Numbered from the stretch's first letter, positions 12,473 through 25,113 are shown. The stretch is 64,000 nucleotides of DNA from Plumapathes pennacea (GCA_964036295.1 OZ038464.1:18088443-18152442); one strand, 5' to 3'. Made by a program: numbers and translations. Notes: a model not told the origin generated them from the sequence alone.

Positions 12473-14605
12473 TCAAACAGCGGAAATCCACTGACGGATC
12501 TGTGTCGCCCGTTTTCCGTTTATTCGCACAGCAACATTGAAACTCCTTTGGCGGCCGGGTACACGCGACACCCCGGAAAGGACTCCAACCACCACGTATT
12601 TCTTGTTGCTCATCAGAATTCCCGCGCCCGAGCTGCCGCGCGCGGTGTCGCACTTGTTCCCACTAGCGATGATGTCATTTGTTGCGACGGCGACTTTACA
12701 TTTGGAGAGCCACAAGCTGTCTCGTCCTTTGTCCCCATGAAAAGCTAAAAACATACGAGAAATCGCGGTCATGTGACGTGATAAATGTTTATTCAGCCAA
12801 CCAACCCCCAAACAAGACAGCCACCCTGCCCAATCAAACGTATACAAATTGGTGCGCAAAAGTTTTTAACCATGTTACCCAGAATGCGAAGGGGTCAGAT
12901 CATCTGGACGCTAATATAATAAATTCCCTTCATAGCAAACTGAGACGAAAATTAATAAAAAAATGGCGAGGAAATATGCACGGATAATTGTCCGAGGATA
13001 TTATCTGTTCCGAGAAGCGAACAGTTGCCCGAGAGCCCAGCTCGAGGGCAACTGTGAGCTTCAAAGAACAGATGATGTCCAAGGACAATTATTAGTGTAT
13101 ATTTCCGAAGCCAAAAGTAGTTTATTGTCTTTATTATCCCTTAAATATTTCCTCTCGAAGCGCAAGGACTGTGAAACCTTTTGGTGCTTTCTGGAACTGT
13201 GTTTTCGATCAAAGAATTGATGTCCTCCTCGGTAGTCATCTCGAAATGTTTCTTGTGATTAAATAAATAAAATTGTGTTCGGATATTGTCAATAAACAGC
13301 GGTAGCTTGCCAGGCGGAGGTTATTCGCTGATCACGTGTCACGCTTCCACCAATCACGCGTGAGAGGAAATATTTGATGGGTCATAAAAGCTTGTAAACA
13401 GTTTCGTTCCTGTTGGGAGCGAGACCTTGCAACTCACCGGAAAGCGAAATTGTCGTGCCTCGTGTAATAGTTTGCGAGCTGCTCACACTCAGCGGAGTGC
13501 GGTTCGATTCTCTGTCCAACCTCAGCACCGCATAGTCATCTGTGACCCGAGTACTTGTGGGGCTTCGGCTGAGGGGAAAGTCAACGCGCTCCACGTAAAA
13601 CCGATGAAGGCCCCCGTAGCTCTGCAAGAACCCCACTCGAAGGGAACGGACCGTTTTCGTTTGCACGCAATGCGCGCTGGTCAGTACATGACGTGAACCA
13701 ATCAGCATTCCGCTGCAGGACCAGTTACAGAGTATACCGCAGGACACCTGGCATGCGGCTTTGTGTGGAGCTTGTTGGGCCCTGGTGCCTGCTGGGAGTT
13801 TCTTGCGATCGTCTTTGCCAAAAATCTTTCGTTTCCATTGTCGTGATGTTGGTTCGTCTTGGCCCCTGAAGACAGAATACAACACCTTCTAACCATTTAT
13901 ATAATTAGTATATGAGTTATACGATGAAAATCATACGCAGTTCGCGATGCTGGGATATTTTGGCCGACCACCTGATGATAAAACTTACTTAATGGCGGGA
14001 AGAAAAGAGGACTGCTTCTTTGTAAGAATTCAATTATCTAGAAACAAACCGAAGCTTACTTGACACACTCTTTTATACGGTCAGTAAAAAGTATTATTTG
14101 CTACTACACATGATTGTGAAAGTAACTTATTTCTGGAAGATTTTTTTTCTCTCATCCTGGTTCTCAGGCTCTTTTTCCAGCCCCACTCCCAGATTGAGCA
14201 GGAAAAAGAGCCTGGCATATGGCTAGGATGTATTTTGTGACTTTTACAACTATGAATTTCAGCCGCCATATTCATACATAACAAGTGATAGAATCATAAG
14301 TTATTTCTCAAGACTACTCTTACACTTACCGTAAATTCGTCAAATGTTCAACTTGCGACGATTCGTCGGATTGTTCGTCAATAGTTCGACGCTCGTCGGG
14401 AATCGGAAGTGTAGCTTTCATCAACGTCACTGTTCGGGAACCGTTTCGATAGACCGTTTCATAACTCTGTTCCAGGTCGTCTGACGTCATATTTAATGCT
14501 GTTGCTATGGAGATCCAAGACTGATCCCCAGGCTCTTTCAGTCGCAAAGAAATGAGTTTTTCTGGTATTGAACCGGGAGGTATTTGCCCGGACTTAATAG
14601 GAACA
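12473..14605 (-). CDS. PRSS23: PRSS23-like trypsin-family serine protease, 3 exons, 5' incomplete
   Basis: Minus-strand exons in transcript order: 14605-14330, 13865-13438, 12744-12473 (stop included). Junction phases 2 and 1 match. The first exon (about 92 residues, Glu/Asp/Ser rich) is an N-terminal pro-region of unknown fold. The second contains CSGMLIGSRHVLTSAHCV (catalytic His) and VTDDYAVLRL (catalytic Asp). The third contains KCDTARGSSGAGIL (catalytic Ser in GSSG), VVVGVLSG and FNVAVRI. The Cys pattern and the final strand/helix, ending RQWISAV, match vertebrate PRSS23/PRSS35. All three triad positions are intact; PRSS35 lacks the Ser, so PRSS23 is closer. The first exon starts in phase 2, so an upstream exon with start codon and signal peptide must exist but was not found. 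The second intron contains a MITE. Confidence 0.88.
12963..13381. mobile_element. Palindromic MITE in the protease gene intron (copy 1)
   Basis: This block is the reverse complement of most of 57805-58222: shared runs include 'cggataattgtccgaggata', 'caaaagtagtttattgt' and 'cacgcgtgattggtgg' in opposite orientation. The ends carry related gaggaaatat sequence. It lies inside the last intron of the protease gene, 56 bp past the exon 2 donor. Confidence 0.7.
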
Positions 14606-15209
14606 CTACAAAACAAGAAAGGAAAAATTAAAGATGAAAAGGCCACACTACTCAAGGGTGCTTATATTAAAATTAAAAGGAAAAAACGTCTTGGAAAAAA
14701 CGTCCAACTGCTCTCTCTCTCTCTGTCGCGACTTTGTTCGGGTCGATGCGTTTTCTATTTCAATGAGCTGATAAAATTCGTGGTCTTTTCTTTATCATTT
14801 AGTCCAAATAAAGATTATTTGTCAGCAACAGTCAGTGTATTTAACATGAAGTTCGATTAAGCTGAAACAGGGCTATAAAACAAATTGTTTCCCTCGCCTT
14901 TCTCTAGCCAACCATCTGCGACAAGTTTAATCAGCTAACCAACTAATAGCCTGCGTAGCTGGCGGTCTCATTCGATGCGGTTGAACGGTGTTCACGGGCG
15001 CCATTTTGTACTGATGGCAGAAGGGAGACTGAGGTCAAGTGACAAAATTACGGGGCGGGGGGAGGGGAGCGGGGGCGGGGGAAAAGACCGCCTGCCCGAA
15101 GACTGTGGGTTTTCGACTGGCTGCGTGCACCAGTGCACGCAGCATTCTGATTGGCTGAGAATAATAAACTGTCAATCAAGTGAGCGGCGTGAGAGAAACG
15201 CGCAAAGAG

Positions 15210-15497
15210 ATGGCGGATTTGTTCGATATTGTTGTGGAAGAAGCTTTGAAGAAGTTAAATCTAAGAGGTTGCGACCGTGAGATCGTCCTGAAAAAAGAAC
15301 AGGAAACCGCCGTAAAAGATTTGTTGTCTATCAAGGATGTTGCCGCCATTTTGCCGTTGGCTTTGGAAAAAAGCCTGATTTTTACTCCGTTCGTGCTTGC
15401 CAAGGAGGATTTAAACGGGCAGGCTGGAAACGGTTTCGCGTCTGTTTTACCAGTATGCCACAGTCGGTGTACTGCTTTGCCGAGAAAGCGTCCTTGA
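15210..15497 (+). pseudogene. RecQ-like helicase N-terminal fragment in the transposon
   Basis: Reading from ATG at 15210: MADLFDIVVEEALKKLNL, then LKKEQETAVKDLLSIKDVAA and KSLIFTPFVLAKE. This matches the start of RecQ-family helicases (motif 0 and motif I region). The Walker A segment reads LPLALEKS in place of a G-x-G-K-S loop, consistent with small compensating indels, so it is unlikely to be a functional ATPase. Similarity ends near 15411, and the remaining frame is chance. Confidence 0.6.
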
Positions 15498-15686
15498 TGT
15501 GTTCGTAGATTGTGAAGTGGACGACAGTTTGCGATATTCTAATGCATGACGCCGTAAGTCCGCGATAAAACGCTCTCACTCCTTTGCTCTTGTGAGAATC
15601 TCGTACGAGTTGTAAAGCGTTCATTCGTTTCCCTTTCCTGTTGTCGAGCTGTAGTCGGGTCTTGATAAACCACAGCGGGTTGGCGA
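15430..15686 (-). pseudogene. SLC25A33/36-like mitochondrial carrier fragment in the transposon
   Basis: On the minus strand the frame reads TFANPLWFIKTRLQLDNRKG, then MNALQLVRDSHKSKGVRAFY, RGLTAS and VVHFTIYEHIKDAF. NPLWFIKTRLQL is the second carrier signature of the pyrimidine-nucleotide carrier group, which has Trp where other carriers have an acidic residue. FYRGLTAS and FTIYEHIK match the following helices. About 75 residues are open; neither flank continues the carrier, so this is a captured internal piece rather than a gene. Confidence 0.75.
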
Positions 15687-16084
15687 AGGTGTGATTTTAC
15701 AAACGAACAAAAGCAAGAACTGCCGAAGCCATGTGACTGGAACGAAATCCGTTTTCATGTGACCCGAACGACTTATGATGTCTTTTGTTTTGGATTCGTA
15801 ATTTTAGTATACAGTATTTTCGTCTTGTAAGTAAATCAGCTCGCCATGGGAAGTTTGCTGTGAAAAACACATATCATGTATCAGATGATGTCAACAAATT
15901 TGACAACTGACAGCCCATTGCTGATTGGCCTGTCACAAGTCTTCGGGCAGGCGGTCTTTTCCCCCGCCCCGTAATTTTGTCACTTGACCTCAGTCTCCCT
16001 TCTGCCATCAGTACAAAATGGCGCCCATGAACACCGTTCAACTGCATCGAATGAGACCGCCAGCTACGCAGGCTAACCAACTAA

Positions 16085-19000
16085 AAAGTTTGTTCTGGCA
16101 CAAAACATAGCGAGGAAGTAGATTTTGTCGACGAAACCTTCCCACTTCAGGCTTCCAAATGACATAAACCTAATTCAAGTTTAGTCTGTTCTCTGCTCTG
16201 ATCAACTGTGTTGCCTCAAACTTGCGTGGAGAAAGCCCGGAAAAAGCATTTGCACAGAAGTATAGGCGCCACATTGCGTGATAATCAAATATGGTTTACC
16301 TGGCGGCGATTAAAACACGATTTAGATTGTGCTATCTTGCATTCATTTTCAAAAAGAAATCGGATGTTCCTTGATCATATCCGCAGGATATTAGGGATGT
16401 ACGTAGGTGGCGTGGTGAGTATCGTGACGGGGTGTGTCCTTAACGAGTGAAACGTGATGGCCGCAGTCATTCAAACCTTTATATGAACGAGCCGAACACA
16501 CAAAACTAATAATTAAAACATACTCATTACAAAGAGTTTGAAAGTCACCGTCATAAGGTTAAAAATGTGAAGTGAACTTCCACGATCTCTACTCGAACTA
16601 CAAAGAAAAGACTAAGACCCCGTCCACACTAATCCGGTTTCGTTTGAAAACGAATATTTTTTATGCGTTTTTGCTTTCCGTCCACACTGAAGTGACGACT
16701 CAAAAACGAGGTTTTTGAAAGCAGATGTCACACGATATTATAAGGCCCTGTTTACATGGAAGAAGGGTGAACCTCCTGTCACCCTCCTTCCATGTAAACA
16801 GGGTCTAAATTACTGGTAAATAAGGATTTACGAGTTCGAATCATCCGTCGGCTTAGAATTTGTGTGGATATACTTGGGGTGGCGAATGGTAAAATCCAAC
16901 ACTTGCTGAGACGACAAGACCCTTGTTTAAAAATCCGAGAACGAAACCACTCTGAGACGGAAAGAAACGAAAAAAAAAAAAAAAAAAAAAAACTCCGAGA
17001 CTCATCAAAAGGCTGCCGAGGTTCCGAGATCGGACCAAAACTTTGGTGGCCAGTTTCTGGTTAAAATCTCTGTAAGGCTATGCTCTGTATAGCATAGCCT
17101 TACAAACAGGCCTTTGCTTTTGATTGTATTCTATAGGTAGACGGTAAAGGCGACACTGCGGGGAATTAGTGCGTCATGCGGCGCAACTTTAAATTGCCGA
17201 CTATTCTCTTTTCTCGATATCGTGATAAACATTACAGCGGACAAAACGTTAACGATCAGAATCACGCACGTTTTATTGCCAGATATGTTCATTTTCTCGC
17301 CGGCGGCTATCTCCTACGCGATGAGAGGATTGCAGCCGACTCTACCGATATGACATATTTGGTTTGATACAGGCTCTACATTAGACAACCGAATAGTCAA
17401 AGCTGTGCTTCATGCTCAAAGTTTCGACCAATTGTATGAGATAGGCTAAACTGAATAGCGTAAAAAAGTTAATCTTTGTGCGCACGTCCGTGAGCAACTT
17501 TTACATCCACTGACTAAATACATGTAGAAATAAGATGAAAAGTTGAAAAGAGCACAAAGTCCTAAATATAGATCACTGAAAACAAAATCACAACATGAAA
17601 ATTTGATTTGCGATTATTCCACAGCAGTACAACTGGGGCCAGATATTTATTATATTTCCTTTTTTTCATTTTCCCCATTTTTTGTCGTAAATGTGTACTT
17701 CCTAGAGGCCACACCGGAAAAAAAGTACGCAAAAGTCCCTGTTCGCACTTTCGAAATTTAAATTTCAAAGAATCCGGCCTTAGTTATTATTAGCTTTTCA
17801 GTCTTGAGAGAAGAAGGGCAAAGTTAAAAAGTTAAACATACAAAAGCGTATCGAAGTTGCCAAGTCGTAATCTGTTTTACTACGGCGCTACACTCGTAAT
17901 CACGACAGTTTTTATTTCGTATATTTGTTTTCTACATGAACAAACCCTTAATTTGGGGCGTCTTAAGTTTTCAGTAATCAACTAAAACAGTGGAAAATAT
18001 ATCCTTTGAAGTTAATGCAAACAATAAAGCACAAAAAATGGAGAGGAAGCTGAAGGTCGTGAATATAAATGGACGATATAAAACCAGACCTTTAGAATGC
18101 TGAATTGTTTTGGTAAAGCAGAAAATCCGGTGGTTCGTCATTTGGTTTTAAGGAGGAGATATTTATCTTAATGTTTAGGCAATGTTTAGCTTTATTTGCA
18201 GGTGCGTTCGTTTTGGCCGATTTTCTGTGTCCGGTCTTTCAGCAGTCCGTCACTACAGGCCGAAAATAAAAGCATGGGTAAGCAATGTTGCCATTCAATT
18301 ATTCTCTTTTTTGCTCTTGTTCTGTATTTATGTGGGTGCCGTTGAGCGGAATAAGAAACTAAATAAGTCTTTTAAAATCTCACCACAAATAAAATACGTT
18401 TCAACGCGATTCAAATACCAAGTAAATTCACTTGTAAGAAAACTATTTTACCTGTATACCGTCAGAAGACATAGCGCCACTGTGAGCATGAGTTGATGAT
18501 GTTCCATGCTGTTAGATTGCAGAGTCGAGCCGAATGGCGTGTAGGCTGTTCGTGCGACAAGCTTATTATTAAGGGCGGAAGGGCCACGTAAAGCAGATAT
18601 TTGATTTTTCCGGCGTAATTTTTTCCAAATCAGGCATATCCTAGAATATGAACAATCAGATATAACCTGGACAAATGAAACGATTTTAAAGTTCTTCTAG
18701 AGCTTTCTAATTTCATCTTCCAATTCTTTTCTTCTTAAATTGTTTTGTTTGTATCTCAGCTGTTGCTCTCCCACGGATCTTTTCGCGGGCGTAAGATTGT
18801 GGCTACAACTGATAAGATTAAATGTCGCACAAAAAAAAAAAAATAACAATAATAAAAAGCACACCACCTGATTCACATTAGGCCGTAACTTAGTGCCGTT
18901 GTGTAGCCTTCATTCAGTGTAACGCGAAATTCTGGTTTTATAAACCTTCTCCTATACCCACCCCCATTAGGCTACCCAATCTGGTAGTAATAGAAAATTC

Positions 19001-22000
19001 CTTTCGGTTATTAGCCGCCCTCCTCCTCCCCACCCTCCCCCCTCCGCTCGTAAGCGGACAGCTCTACTTATGGACACCTTTACGAAACCCCATTTAAACT
19101 CTAGCTCAGTTAAACTCTTTATTTACACATTCTCGAAAGCGAACAGATCCAGTTACGACACTTTTTCTGCTTCCCATGGGTGTTCGCATTCGTGTACCTC
19201 TGAAAAGATAAGGACAGTTCACACTTACCTTCAACACAAACAAGACAGTGAAAAGACTAACACTAATTAAAAAAAAGGTTTCCTGTTTACGTATTTAGAA
19301 CATTCTTTATATGGCCCGGCTATAAGCTCCCCGGTTTATTATAGCCACTTCTGTGAACTAGGATGTGGTTATACGCCCCTCAGAACACGTTGTAGAAAAT
19401 CATGATATATTTCGGCGCGAACGTGATGACAAAATTTGGCAAGTTAAACAGAGATCTGTTTCTTAACCCTTTCACTCCCGTGATCAACTTCAATTTTCTC
19501 TTTTCAGTCTCCCACCAGAGATATATCATACATTTGGAGAATTCGGCATTTGATACCTTGCTCAAATGACAGCTGATTAAAACATAAATTCTCTTTTCAT
19601 CACTCATACATTTCCTTATTTTATGGTTGGGAGAATCTGTATTTTGAGCTCGGGAGTGAAAGGGTTAATTGGACATAATGCAGTTATCAGTAGACTCAAA
19701 AACCAAGCTTGGAGATAAAGATTTGCTCGACGCTAGACACTTGTTCATACAGTGAGCGAAAAGTACTATTTGTTACTGCACAATATTGTTAAAGGTGGCT
19801 CATCGTTGACGAGGTTTTTCACTTTAAACAGCTTTGCTGTTTGATGAAAACTCCAGGCAAAGCTGAAACGCTAAACGTGTGTTTCTTCGGTTTTTAGTTT
19901 TTCTTTTGTGCTTAAATAATGCAAGTGTTAATTCGCCGGTTGCGATTCAGTCTCCCACTTCCGCTGTATTCCTTTTATAACTATATATAGGAAGCGATAT
20001 TTTTATACCTGATAAATACAAAGGAACAAGGAAAACAGCTGTTTACAACTTTTCCATAAATTCGCGTCGATTTATTTCCACGGCGAGACACAGAACAAGA
20101 AGTACTGACTCCTGTTCAGTAGACTATTCTAACTCTTACATCATGTGCACACTTATATACCACTTTTGTCATTTTTGGCGGGTCCAAAGACCAATATAAA
20201 CCCACGTGTAGAGCAGTAGACGGTTAGCCAATCCAGTTAAACCAGTCAAACCTTTTTAGTTGGTAGTGAACAAAATTTTGCAGTTTGTTGGCCAACAGAA
20301 CGAAGGAAAACATTTGGTTAACCCTGGATTACTCTTTGATTAACTCAATATAACTCCAATCAAATACAGCTACATTGAGGATGAACACAGTCAGTCACGA
20401 AAGAAAGTCGAAGTGTTGAAAAACTTGTGTCTGAGACTACCGATTTGCCCGCCTTGAACGCCTCACGAGACTCTTCCCTGTGAGTATCATATTTTGGTTT
20501 CAACAGGGAAGTACGATAAATATGAAATATTACTACCTTGTTCCCGAAATATTTGCCGCCTCCCCCATCAACGTATAAACTTCCTCGTTTCCAGTGTTTT
20601 TCAGTTTTTGCCCACCTGATATCCTGCCAATTTGAAGTGCTGTCGAATTGATGTTTTAGTTATTTTCAAGATCATGTTTCACGTCTTTCACTGTTGTCTC
20701 CTTCACTGAAGTTTTGGTTCTTTGCTCTTGTTCGAGCCCTTTTCACTCTTGATGTCCGGCCCCGTTGGAGGTGCCACGTATGGAGAAATTCCCTGCCTCC
20801 CCGAGAAGATGCTCTCTACAAGTCCCTAGATTTTTAACGATGTTTATTGCAGCGCTTCAATTCAGCACAAATTTTACTTTCAACTCACTCTAAGTCCCCA
20901 CACCTCATGTCGGCGTATCATGCTCAGATTTGATTGGCTGATCAGCAACGCCGGTTTGACATCAACTATAATCAACGTCTGATCTTATTAACGTATGCAT
21001 GATCTTGGTTCAGAAAAGCTAGAAGTGTGCAACTAAGTTTTCATGTTTCATTATCGGTCACGTTCGTGGTCGCTGTTCGCCAGGAATCCGGAGGGGAGTA
21101 TTTTGAATCAATGTGAGCAGAAACAGTAGACAAGTAAGTGAGATTTTAAAATAGCATAACTTTAACGTATTACGTCCGCGTTATTGAAGTTCTTTCGAAA
21201 ACCTACAAGCAAATACAATACAACTGAAAACAAAAAAGTTAACAAAAATTACATTATTCGCCATGTCCCCTCGCCCAAATGGTCACATATATCACTTATG
21301 ATTTCTAATGGCAGTACAAGACACCTTTGCAGTCGAATTCGCAAAAATACGGAAACTCGTTTTGAGCACGAAAAAGTGGAAATATTTAGCAACAATTGCA
21401 ACCAAGCATCTTATGAAATGGCGTTTCGTACTGCGCGCGTTCGTTGTCAACACTAAAATTATACCTGAAATATTATTCCCCTTCGCCGAGTACATTACTT
21501 AGTTGACTACCTCTCTGCTTGTATCTTGCAACTCATATTTTATATTTCAAAGAATTCTTCAAATCCAGCGAATGGTAGAGAATTTTGGAGATCCCAGAAC
21601 CAGAAAACGCGCGACTCCACCATCCTATAACCAAAACTTGCATAAATTCAGCGGGAAAATGGACTCTCTGATCCCAGAGATATGATGTTGTTACACGTAT
21701 AATGCCCTCGCAGGGCTCGGGGACGAAGGCTAAAGTATTTCTGAATTCATAGTTGAAAATTTAAAGTTGCTGTCCTTCTGAAACCAGGTACGCACAAACG
21801 ATATTCCTGTAGAATTTGTCATGGTTTCTTCCGCTTTCATTTCATCGGACATCGCGGCCACGTTTGGCACGGCTGATGGGCGCGCGAAGCACACGCCGGC
21901 ATTCCCCGCGCTCCGATGTGATATAACAATCTTGGAGCCCTTGGACGAGAATCGGATCAGCATGGACCCATTATGACTTGAACACTGCCTGAATACTCTA

Positions 22001-22130
22001 AATCTATATTTATAACAATGACCGGTCGTTTTTACTTTCGCACGGACAAAACTTTTCGGTTTTGACGTGTGAGTTAGGTTTCGCTAAATTGCTCAGGTTC
22101 GCAAATTACTAGCCGGGACACTAGCTGTTT
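16085..22130. other. Gene-poor stretch with scattered repeats
   Basis: No coding exon with family similarity was found. Items seen: a MITE end related to 25499-25881 ('ccgtccacacta') at about 16615-16740, a hairpin at 16742-16804 (arms 'ccctgtttacatggaagaag' type), a poly-A run near 16971-16991, a short palindrome at 17073-17104, and a full TTAA MITE at 19463-19668. Any upstream exon of the PRSS23-like gene may lie here but could not be identified. Confidence 0.5.
19463..19668. mobile_element. TTAA-flanked (piggyBac-type) MITE
   Basis: It begins TTAACCCTTTCACTCCCG and ends CGGGAGTGAAAGGGTTAA, with the internal sequence of the family (agtttctcaccagaaatata-like core). Confidence 0.8.
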
Positions 22131-22134
22131 TTAA

Positions 22135-23125
22135 AAAGTGCACATAAGCCCAAAGATGATATCTTCACAATCGATTCGACATAAAGTAAATAGTTGACTA
22201 TTAGATTACTTCTGTGTTTCAACATTGCGCCTATAAGTTATAGAGGTTTATATTTCGAATATGGTAATGACGTGACGTCAAAGGAGTAATTCAATGTTAT
22301 TTCTTTCTCTTCGGGATTGGAACTGTTTTCAGATTCATACAAAGTATTTGGTAAAATAATTCACACAGAATCCAAATATAAAATGGACGTTGATAAAATG
22401 TCAATTATCTCTGCTAACAAGATTTTGTATAATAAATTGTTCCTTCTTTGACCTCACGTCATTATCATATTCAAAATATAAACCTTTATAACTCAAAGGC
22501 GCAGTGTGACGTTACTAGACAAGACTCTAGTAGAACTAAAGATTGATTGTTTGTTGGGTTCAAATCGTGACCCGTTTGAATAACTGATTGTCTATTGTGG
22601 CGAGCCGCACCTTAGTTTGCACCTTTCTCATAAGTTAGGAATGTAATTAGCTTTTGTGTCAGTAGCACGCTCTTAGTCTTGGAGTCAACATCTGTGAAAA
22701 GAGTCTGGAGTCTTCAAGGAGTTAAGGAGTACCCCAGAGTATTTTTGTAAGCCCTGGTGTCAAGATCAGACGTAAGTTACGCCCGTATACTTCTAGTCTT
22801 CGATTTGGTGCATTTTATAGCTTTAGATTTGTATTTTTTACCTTCCTTTAACTTCGGTAATTGTGCATTCATTTATAGTTTTCACCACATGTGATGTATG
22901 GTCGGCTCAGCCTGATTCTAAATAAACGAGTTTAAATCTTGCTGCCCGTCTTGTACTGCACTGTGGTTAACCTGGCGAACTCTGGTGCACAACACAATGT
23001 GTCTGCGGTACCGGGAACGCGACACGCAGCGTTAAAACGCAGACTTATTCTAATAGTCAACATATTTCCGTCAAGTAGATTCGATTGTAAAGATATCATT
23101 TTTGGGCTTATGTGCACTTTAAGTT
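22135..23125. mobile_element. TIR element (~1 kb) with a nested MITE
   Basis: The outer arms of about 45 bp (aaagtgcacataagcccaaa at the left, its complement at the right end near 23085-23125) enclose about 0.9 kb. Inside, 22225-22505 is a second element with 60-bp arms including 'ataatgacgtgaggtcaaag' type sequence. The segment 22590-22975 resembles an LTR-like stretch (poly-A signal aataaa, then a tggcgaactctgg sequence), but this is weak. Confidence 0.6.
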
Positions 23126-23439
23126 AAAGGGGATTCGAGGGAAGTCGCAGTTAGATTTGACTACAGTACATTTAATGCACTGGGATGGAGTGAAGAATAT
23201 CGAGAATTCTTTGTCTGATACAGTATTTTCGCGTATTACGTGGCCAATAAAGTATGACTCTGAGCCACTTCCGCACGAAGCCCGTGGGTTCGCAGCCAAG
23301 CTTCTCACTCTCGCTCGGAGAGGACCGAGGAGCTCTGGGAACCAGGGCATGAACAACGGACAGAGCTGAATAACGCATTGCGCATGTCGGTGATGTCATC
23401 AAACATGGCGTCCCAAACAATGCTCCTGATGTCCTACAA

Positions 23440-23733
23440 AGGCACGACAGTGCGTTTTAGACACGGTGTCGGACAAATGCAGACTGCAGACTGCAGACTA
23501 GAAATAAAATGAAATAAAACAAAACAAAATACAAAAACTTACATAAAATAAAACAAAACACCGCATCACGGTGCAAATACAAAAACAAAAACTTACGTAA
23601 AATGCCGTGAAATAAGTTCGAACGATATCATCCAAACCATTGCGGAAATTCATCATCCAAACCGACTTATTGGGTCAGAAAATTCCTTCCTTCTATCAAG
23701 CGTTTCTGATCCGCTCGATACGTATGGGGATAA
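23440..23733 (-). repeat. Left arm of a large inverted repeat
   Basis: In reverse complement this arm matches 25950-26146 continuously, then 27658-27690 after a Helitron-like insertion, and its outer part matches 29430-29525 ('ctgcagtctgcagtctgcat' and the adjoining 'tttgtccgacaccg'). It is therefore an uninterrupted version of the right arm and documents the empty site of the insertion. Confidence 0.7.
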
Positions 23734-25074
23734 TATGGAAAATATTACAGTGACTTACCGCAAAGTTATTGCTGCCGGTGAAAGATTCCAAAAAATTGAA
23801 ACATGCAACGCAGCTATTTCTAACGTTTGATGGACTTGGTATTCAACATCTGGCGATCTGGCTAAACGATGTGTCATATTTCCGGTACCAACTTTACACT
23901 ATGGGGTGTAATCACCAATCAAGATAGAAACTGATTGGCTCAAAAGCCCCAAGTCGCGCGATTAAGTTCATGTTCACAAAACAAACCGGCGAAATGAACA
24001 CCTTGAATTTCTTGTCATATACAGCCAAGTCATTACCTGAAATTCGCCTGTCCCCACTTTAGCATTTAGCCTTCGTGCAACAACGCGGCCGACAATACAT
24101 GTGCCGTGGAATAAAGTACGGTTTGGAAAGGGCATGAATTGTGATCTTCTCTTTTGTCTCTTCCATCGGCCTTGTTTGTTGGATGAAATAGATTATTATC
24201 ATTTTTGAATACTGCTATTATTATTTTATATTATTATACTATTGTGTATAGAAAACCCGAAGACGCGCTATAAAAGGGAATGCTCCGCCCCTTAATTAGT
24301 ATTCAAACTGTGAACTGACCAAAATGGCTGCCAACGGTTAAAATGCTCTCATAGAAATTCAAATAAAAACTAACAATCTGCCTTGATTTCCTCTCTTAGA
24401 ATAAAGAAATGGAAGCTCTTTATTGATTATAAAGCATCTGTGAAGTTTTACACCCGTTTATTGACTTTTTACATCACTGGGAGAACAGCCGTTGTACGAT
24501 TCAAATTCGCGCTTCGAACTTCTTCGTCTCCGGGTCCTTCCTCGGCCTCCTGAGCCTTCTATCGCTAGATATGCTAAGAAGCAGTGTTTTCATGATATTA
24601 TGCGCGGACATCTAAATTGTAATTGCGCAAAAATATAATGTAACATTGTGTCGAGTAACGAGAGTTACAATTATCGCTCGATCAACGCTACAGCGATAGT
24701 TGTTGCTTCCGTTTCTCTTCGGTAACGACTCTTCGCTTTCCTGGATTTGTTTTTCTCGATGTGGCGACCAGTAATCATTCTACAGCAGGGAGGAAACGTC
24801 GATCGGCTGAAGAACGCCGCGGGTTATAGTTTTCAGTCGATCAACATCAAGCTGAGCCGCAAGTGAATCATTTCATGGCGACTTTTTGACGGATTTTAAA
24901 ATTCAGTGGATGGAACATCGACAAGAATTTATCGCTAGTTGTGTTCGGTGGGATTTGACGGAGTTCTGACCATTCTGAACGTATTTATCGGGCTTTGAGC
25001 TAAGACCGTTGGTAATCGGAAACTCCAGCCGTGTTGTTTTCACACGGCTTTCCTTCCGAGCAAAGCTGGCTAAA

Positions 25075-25113
25075 ATGTCTCAAAATCCCACCAGAGACAC
25101 AGGTAATCCGGGT
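25075..25113 (+). other. Possible first coding exon, unknown gene
   Basis: ATG at 25075 opens MSQNPTRDTGNPG and is followed by a consensus donor (ggtaagcg). About 350 bp of preceding sequence could be a 5' untranslated region. No downstream partner exon was found, and the stretch lies between the arms of the large inverted repeat, so it may be a captured or stranded first exon. Not recognised. Confidence 0.22.

Larger units (their letters stand above)
14947..16075. mobile_element. Pack-MULE-like element with captured gene fragments
   Basis: Terminal inverted repeats of about 115-120 bp (TAGCCTGCG...CGCAGGCTA) match the MITE at 5882-6155. A perfect 9-bp target duplication, accaactaa, is present at 14938-14946 and 16076-16084. 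The 1.1-kb interior encodes no recognisable transposase. It holds a helicase-like fragment on the plus strand and a mitochondrial-carrier fragment on the minus strand. Size of the TSD, long arms and captured exonic DNA are the defining traits of Pack-MULEs. The element lies upstream of the PRSS23-like gene, possibly in its 5' intron. Confidence 0.8.

Noticed and set aside
12963-13220. Open frame starting [14 protein letters not shown]
   Set aside because: It lies wholly within a MITE that recurs at 57805-58222, and the frame is not kept between copies.
13382-13437. Read-through extension of the protease exon to VYKLL and a stop
   Set aside because: A consensus donor (gtgagt) lies at 13437, and its phase 1 joins exactly with the exon at 12744, giving a PRSS23-like alignment; the extension is intron.
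21730-21963. Minus-strand frame starting MLIRFSSKGSKIV
   Set aside because: No recognisable family, no splice partners and no conserved motif.
22590-22975. Possible solo LTR
   Set aside because: Only a poly-A signal and a weak primer-binding-like sequence; no duplicated flanks or second LTR were found.
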